From Planctomycetota bacterium (GTDB taxonomy: Bacteria > Planctomycetota > UBA1135 > UBA2386): a DNA stretch of 5,707 nucleotides. Both the position numbers and the translations under genes were made by a program. The notes beneath the pieces were generated by a model. That model did no database searches, had not been told where the DNA came from, and saw only the letters and a program-made list of their open reading frames with translations. The DNA is taken from contig QJVU01000688.1 of NCBI GenBank assembly GCA_003235605.1, positions 1 to 5,707 of the forward strand, in the 5' to 3' direction. This document shows positions 3,500 to 5,707 of this stretch, in pieces (the first letter of the stretch is position 1; every line of letters starts with the position of its first letter).

Positions 3500-5707
3500 A
3501 TGGCCGGGATCTCTCTCCTCTCCAGCTGTCTGCTCGTTGCCGGTCTGGCAGCCGCCCAACAAGAGCCGACCCCGACCAGCAAACCGACGGACAAGCCAGC
3601 AAGCCGGCCGGCTGACGAGGCGGCAAGAGCGACGCGGAAGGAAAAGGCAAAGGAGGACGACGAGGACGAGGGCAAGAAACCCGAGCAACCACCCTGCCAG
3701 GTGCGGATCCGCGTCGTGGACCCCGCCGGCAAGCCCGTGGCCAGGGTCGGAGTGGTGCTTGCCAAGGAGGACCTGCAGACGCAGCAGGCCTTGAACGAGC
3801 CGACGTTCCGCGGGGATGCCGACGGCAAGGTGGAGTTCATGCTTCCCGCCCCCGCCGACGACGAGGACACCACCCGCTTCACGATGCTGCTGGCAGCGCC
3901 TGGGCGGATGGCCCACAGCCGCACGTTGTCCTATCCCAAGAACCAGGACAAGCCGGAGCTCGACCTGGGCGAGATCATCCTGGGCCCGGGGGTGACGCTG
4001 GAGGGACGCGTGCGAGGGGAGGATGGCCGGCCGGTGGCGGGCGCCAAGATCACGGCTGCCGACTCGATGGCCCGCCCGGTATTCACTCGCTACGGCGGGT
4101 ATGACCCGAGCCTCTCACTCCACCGCAGCCACGCCGTCTCCGACGACCACGGTGTGTTCCTTCTGCCCGGAGTGCATGCTTCGGCGATGCACTTGACCAT
4201 CACCGCGGATGGTCACGAGCGGCAGGAGCTACCGGCGGTCAGCGTCCGACAGCCTCTCGACGTGACCCTGCACAAGACCGGTTTCGTCAGCGGCAAGGTC
4301 GTCGACGACGAGGGCCAGCCCATTGAGGACGTCTACGTGCGGATCAGCTACGAGTTGGATTCACCAACTGGCTACAGTTCGTCCTCGTCCTCCAAGAAGA
4401 CCGGCCCCGACGGCACGTTCAAGATCAGCCTGCGTCACCGCCACCGCTACCGCCTCAACACCTACGCGACCGGCAAGCGGGCCCGTCTCTACAAGAAGGG
4501 CTACAGCGAAGTCCTGGATGCTCCCAAGCAGGATCTGATCCTCAAGATGGAACGCCTGGTGGCGGCGAAGCCCGCCGCTGCCGCCGGCACCGGCATCTTG
4601 TTGCGGGTGACGGATGCGGGAACGGGGGGCGTGGTGGAGAAGTTCAAGGCCGCGGCGCTGTGGATGAACATCCAGCCCTACACCCAGGAACGGTACATAC
4701 AGAGCCAGTTCCGTTCCCTGGCCAGGGAAGCCAAGATGCCCGGGGAACTGCGTCTCATCGGACCCAAGGACAACCAGCCCCAGAGCGGCATCGTGATCGT
4801 GGAGGCCAAGGGTTACGCCCAGCTCAAGATCAACGACGTCAACTGGTCCGAGGAGGAGCTGGTGAAGCTCGACGCGAAGCTGGTAAAGGAGTCCGTGATC
4901 GCCGGAGTCATCGTCGACGAGACTACCAAGAAGCCGGTTGCCGGCGCCAAGGTCTATGCGGTGCCCGAAGACGCCAGCAGCTACATGCAGCGGATCTACT
5001 ACGGCAACACCTCCCCGGACCAATCGAATGCCGTCACCACCGACGACAAGGGGGCGTTCCGCATCGGTGGCCTGGGCAAGGGCAAGTACAAGGTCCACGT
5101 GTCGAAGGTCCACCGTCCTGGACCCAAGCCCCTGAAGGTGGAGCTTGGGGAGGCGGAGCACCACACCGAGGTGAGCCTGGCCATCCCCCGCGGCACGCGC
5201 GTGACGGGGAGGATCGTGGGCACGAAGCCACAGCCCGGCTGGCGTGTGAAGCTGGTGCCACGACAGGACCTGAACCGGAACCTCCGGTACTACTATTCCT
5301 ACTCGCCGTACTCGCGGTCGCCAGGTCCCACCACAGCCCTGGCAGCGGACGGCGGATTCGAGTTCAAGGGCCTGGCCAAGGGTGCCTATGACCTGCGAAT
5401 CCTGATTCCCCGCGGTCCCCGGTGCGGTCCGCCGATCGAACTGTTCATCGACCCCCTCAGGCTGCGTGAGGCTGACATCACCAGGGATTTCGACGCCAGC
5501 CAGGATCGCCCGGCCATCATCAACGGCAAGCTGAAGGTCTCCGGCGCACCGATCCCACTCGACCGCCTGGTGGTTGTCGCAACGGACTTTGGCGCCGGCT
5601 ACTACAACTACTACGCCCGCATGGACAGCTCGTTGATGGGAGCGCGGTCGCTCCCGAAGCGTGACGGCAGCTTCGAGCTGCTGGTCAACAAGGGTATCCA
5701 CCAGCTG
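3500..5707 (+). CDS. Large secreted protein of tandem carboxypeptidase-regulatory-like beta-sandwich repeats (3' truncated)
   Basis: All 736 codons from ATG 3500 to the right edge are open; the stop codon lies outside. Residues 1-19 look like a signal peptide with cleavage after AAA (before Gln20-Gln21), although its n-region has no Lys or Arg. Residues 22-65 are a Pro/Lys/Asp/Glu-rich linker. About seven beta-sandwich repeats of the carboxypeptidase-regulatory / Cna-B-like type then follow, each opening with a 'GxVvDxxGkPvaGA' strand and most carrying a 'D-x-x-G-x-F' turn. Approximate spans are 67-151, 163-258, 261-351, 366-460 (most divergent), 465-561, 566-650 and 673 onward. Turns are visible at 106-113, 215-220, 304-307, 535-540, 617-620 and 722-725. 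No catalytic domain appears in this part. Such proteins are usually exported and serve surface or binding roles, which is inference. Oddities are a six-Ser run (293-298), an RHRHRYR cluster (312-318) and Tyr-rich patches (597-604, 701-705). Confidence 0.88.
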   Translation, partial: MAGISLLSSCLLVAGLAAAQQEPTPTSKPTDKPASRPADEAARATRKEKAKEDDEDEGKKPEQPPCQVRIRVVDPAGKPVARVGVVLAKEDLQTQQALNEPTFRGDADGKVEFMLPAPADDEDTTRFTMLLAAPGRMAHSRTLSYPKNQDKPELDLGEIILGPGVTLEGRVRGEDGRPVAGAKITAADSMARPVFTRYGGYDPSLSLHRSHAVSDDHGVFLLPGVHASAMHLTITADGHERQELPAVSVRQPLDVTLHKTGFVSGKVVDDEGQPIEDVYVRISYELDSPTGYSSSSSSKKTGPDGTFKISLRHRHRYRLNTYATGKRARLYKKGYSEVLDAPKQDLILKMERLVAAKPAAAAGTGILLRVTDAGTGGVVEKFKAAALWMNIQPYTQERYIQSQFRSLAREAKMPGELRLIGPKDNQPQSGIVIVEAKGYAQLKINDVNWSEEELVKLDAKLVKESVIAGVIVDETTKKPVAGAKVYAVPEDASSYMQRIYYGNTSPDQSNAVTTDDKGAFRIGGLGKGKYKVHVSKVHRPGPKPLKVELGEAEHHTEVSLAIPRGTRVTGRIVGTKPQPGWRVKLVPRQDLNRNLRYYYSYSPYSRSPGPTTALAADGGFEFKGLAKGAYDLRILIPRGPRCGPPIELFIDPLRLREADITRDFDASQDRPAIINGKLKVSGAPIPLDRLVVVATDFGAGYYNYYARMDSSLMGARSLPKRDGSFELLVNKGIHQL

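Noticed and set aside
3521..3529. Possible lipobox (LSSC, Cys10) at the start of the repeat protein
   Set aside because: Only nine residues precede the Cys and none is basic, which is too short and uncharged for a lipoprotein signal. Cleavage after AAA at residue 19 fits better.
2106..3692. Long open frame of 528 codons on the minus strand
   Set aside because: It runs antisense across the end of the NHL gene, the intergenic stretch, the whole amidotransferase gene and the start of the repeat protein. Its translation is Arg/Pro/Gly/Ser-rich without domain motifs, as expected for antisense frames in high-G+C DNA.
4361..5701. Open frame of 446 codons on the minus strand
   Set aside because: It is antisense to the tandem-repeat gene, whose frame has a signal peptide, a strong ribosome binding site and repeated domain motifs. 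The minus frame is a Val/Leu/Gly/His-rich mirror with no recognisable fold.
1..5707. Search for a multi-gene defence, mobile or biosynthetic system
   Set aside because: No transposase, integrase, nuclease, helicase, toxin-antitoxin pair, CRISPR-like spaced repeats, tRNA or rRNA could be seen. The genes differ in orientation and spacing and do not form an operon.

Overview
The window looks like ordinary chromosomal sequence from a high-G+C bacterium, roughly two-thirds G+C by eye. It most resembles Planctomycetota. The clues are a right-handed-helix / choice-of-anchor-Q type protein end with a 'DGPDNxxGTxDDD' motif, an NHL-repeat propeller behind a membrane anchor, and a very large secreted protein made of tandem carboxypeptidase-regulatory-like beta-sandwich repeats. 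The taxonomic call is inference from protein style; there is no rRNA or other marker gene here.

Layout, left to right. (1) 2-844 (+): the C-terminal 280 codons of a secreted or surface protein whose start lies left of the window. (2) 852-1331 (-): a small four-helix membrane protein with an N-terminal zinc ribbon, convergent with gene 1 across 7 bp. (3) 1402-2322 (+): a membrane-anchored six-bladed NHL propeller, divergent from gene 2 across 70 bp. (4) 2323-2615: a gene-free stretch holding only weak inverted repeats and a misplaced perfect Shine-Dalgarno sequence. (5) 2616-3338 (+): a stand-alone class I glutamine amidotransferase with Cys-His-Glu visible. (6) 3339-3499: a short intergenic region with a GC hairpin and an extended -10 promoter candidate. 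(7) 3500 to the right edge (+): 736 codons of a secreted protein with about seven tandem beta-sandwich repeats, still open at the window end. It is the largest gene here and is easy to miss because it has no stop codon in the window.

The genes do not form an obvious pathway. Three of the five (the anchor-Q protein, the NHL propeller and the tandem-repeat protein) are probably extracytoplasmic proteins built from repeats. The zinc-ribbon membrane protein shares a divergent intergenic region with the NHL gene, which is the only arrangement here that hints at shared regulation. The amidotransferase stands alone, with sizeable gaps on both sides. I found no mobile element, CRISPR array, RNA gene, phage gene or defence system, and nothing that supports a new multi-gene system. 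The points most worth a second look are the C-terminal module of gene 1, the repeat architecture of the right-hand gene, and the zinc-ribbon/NHL divergent pair.
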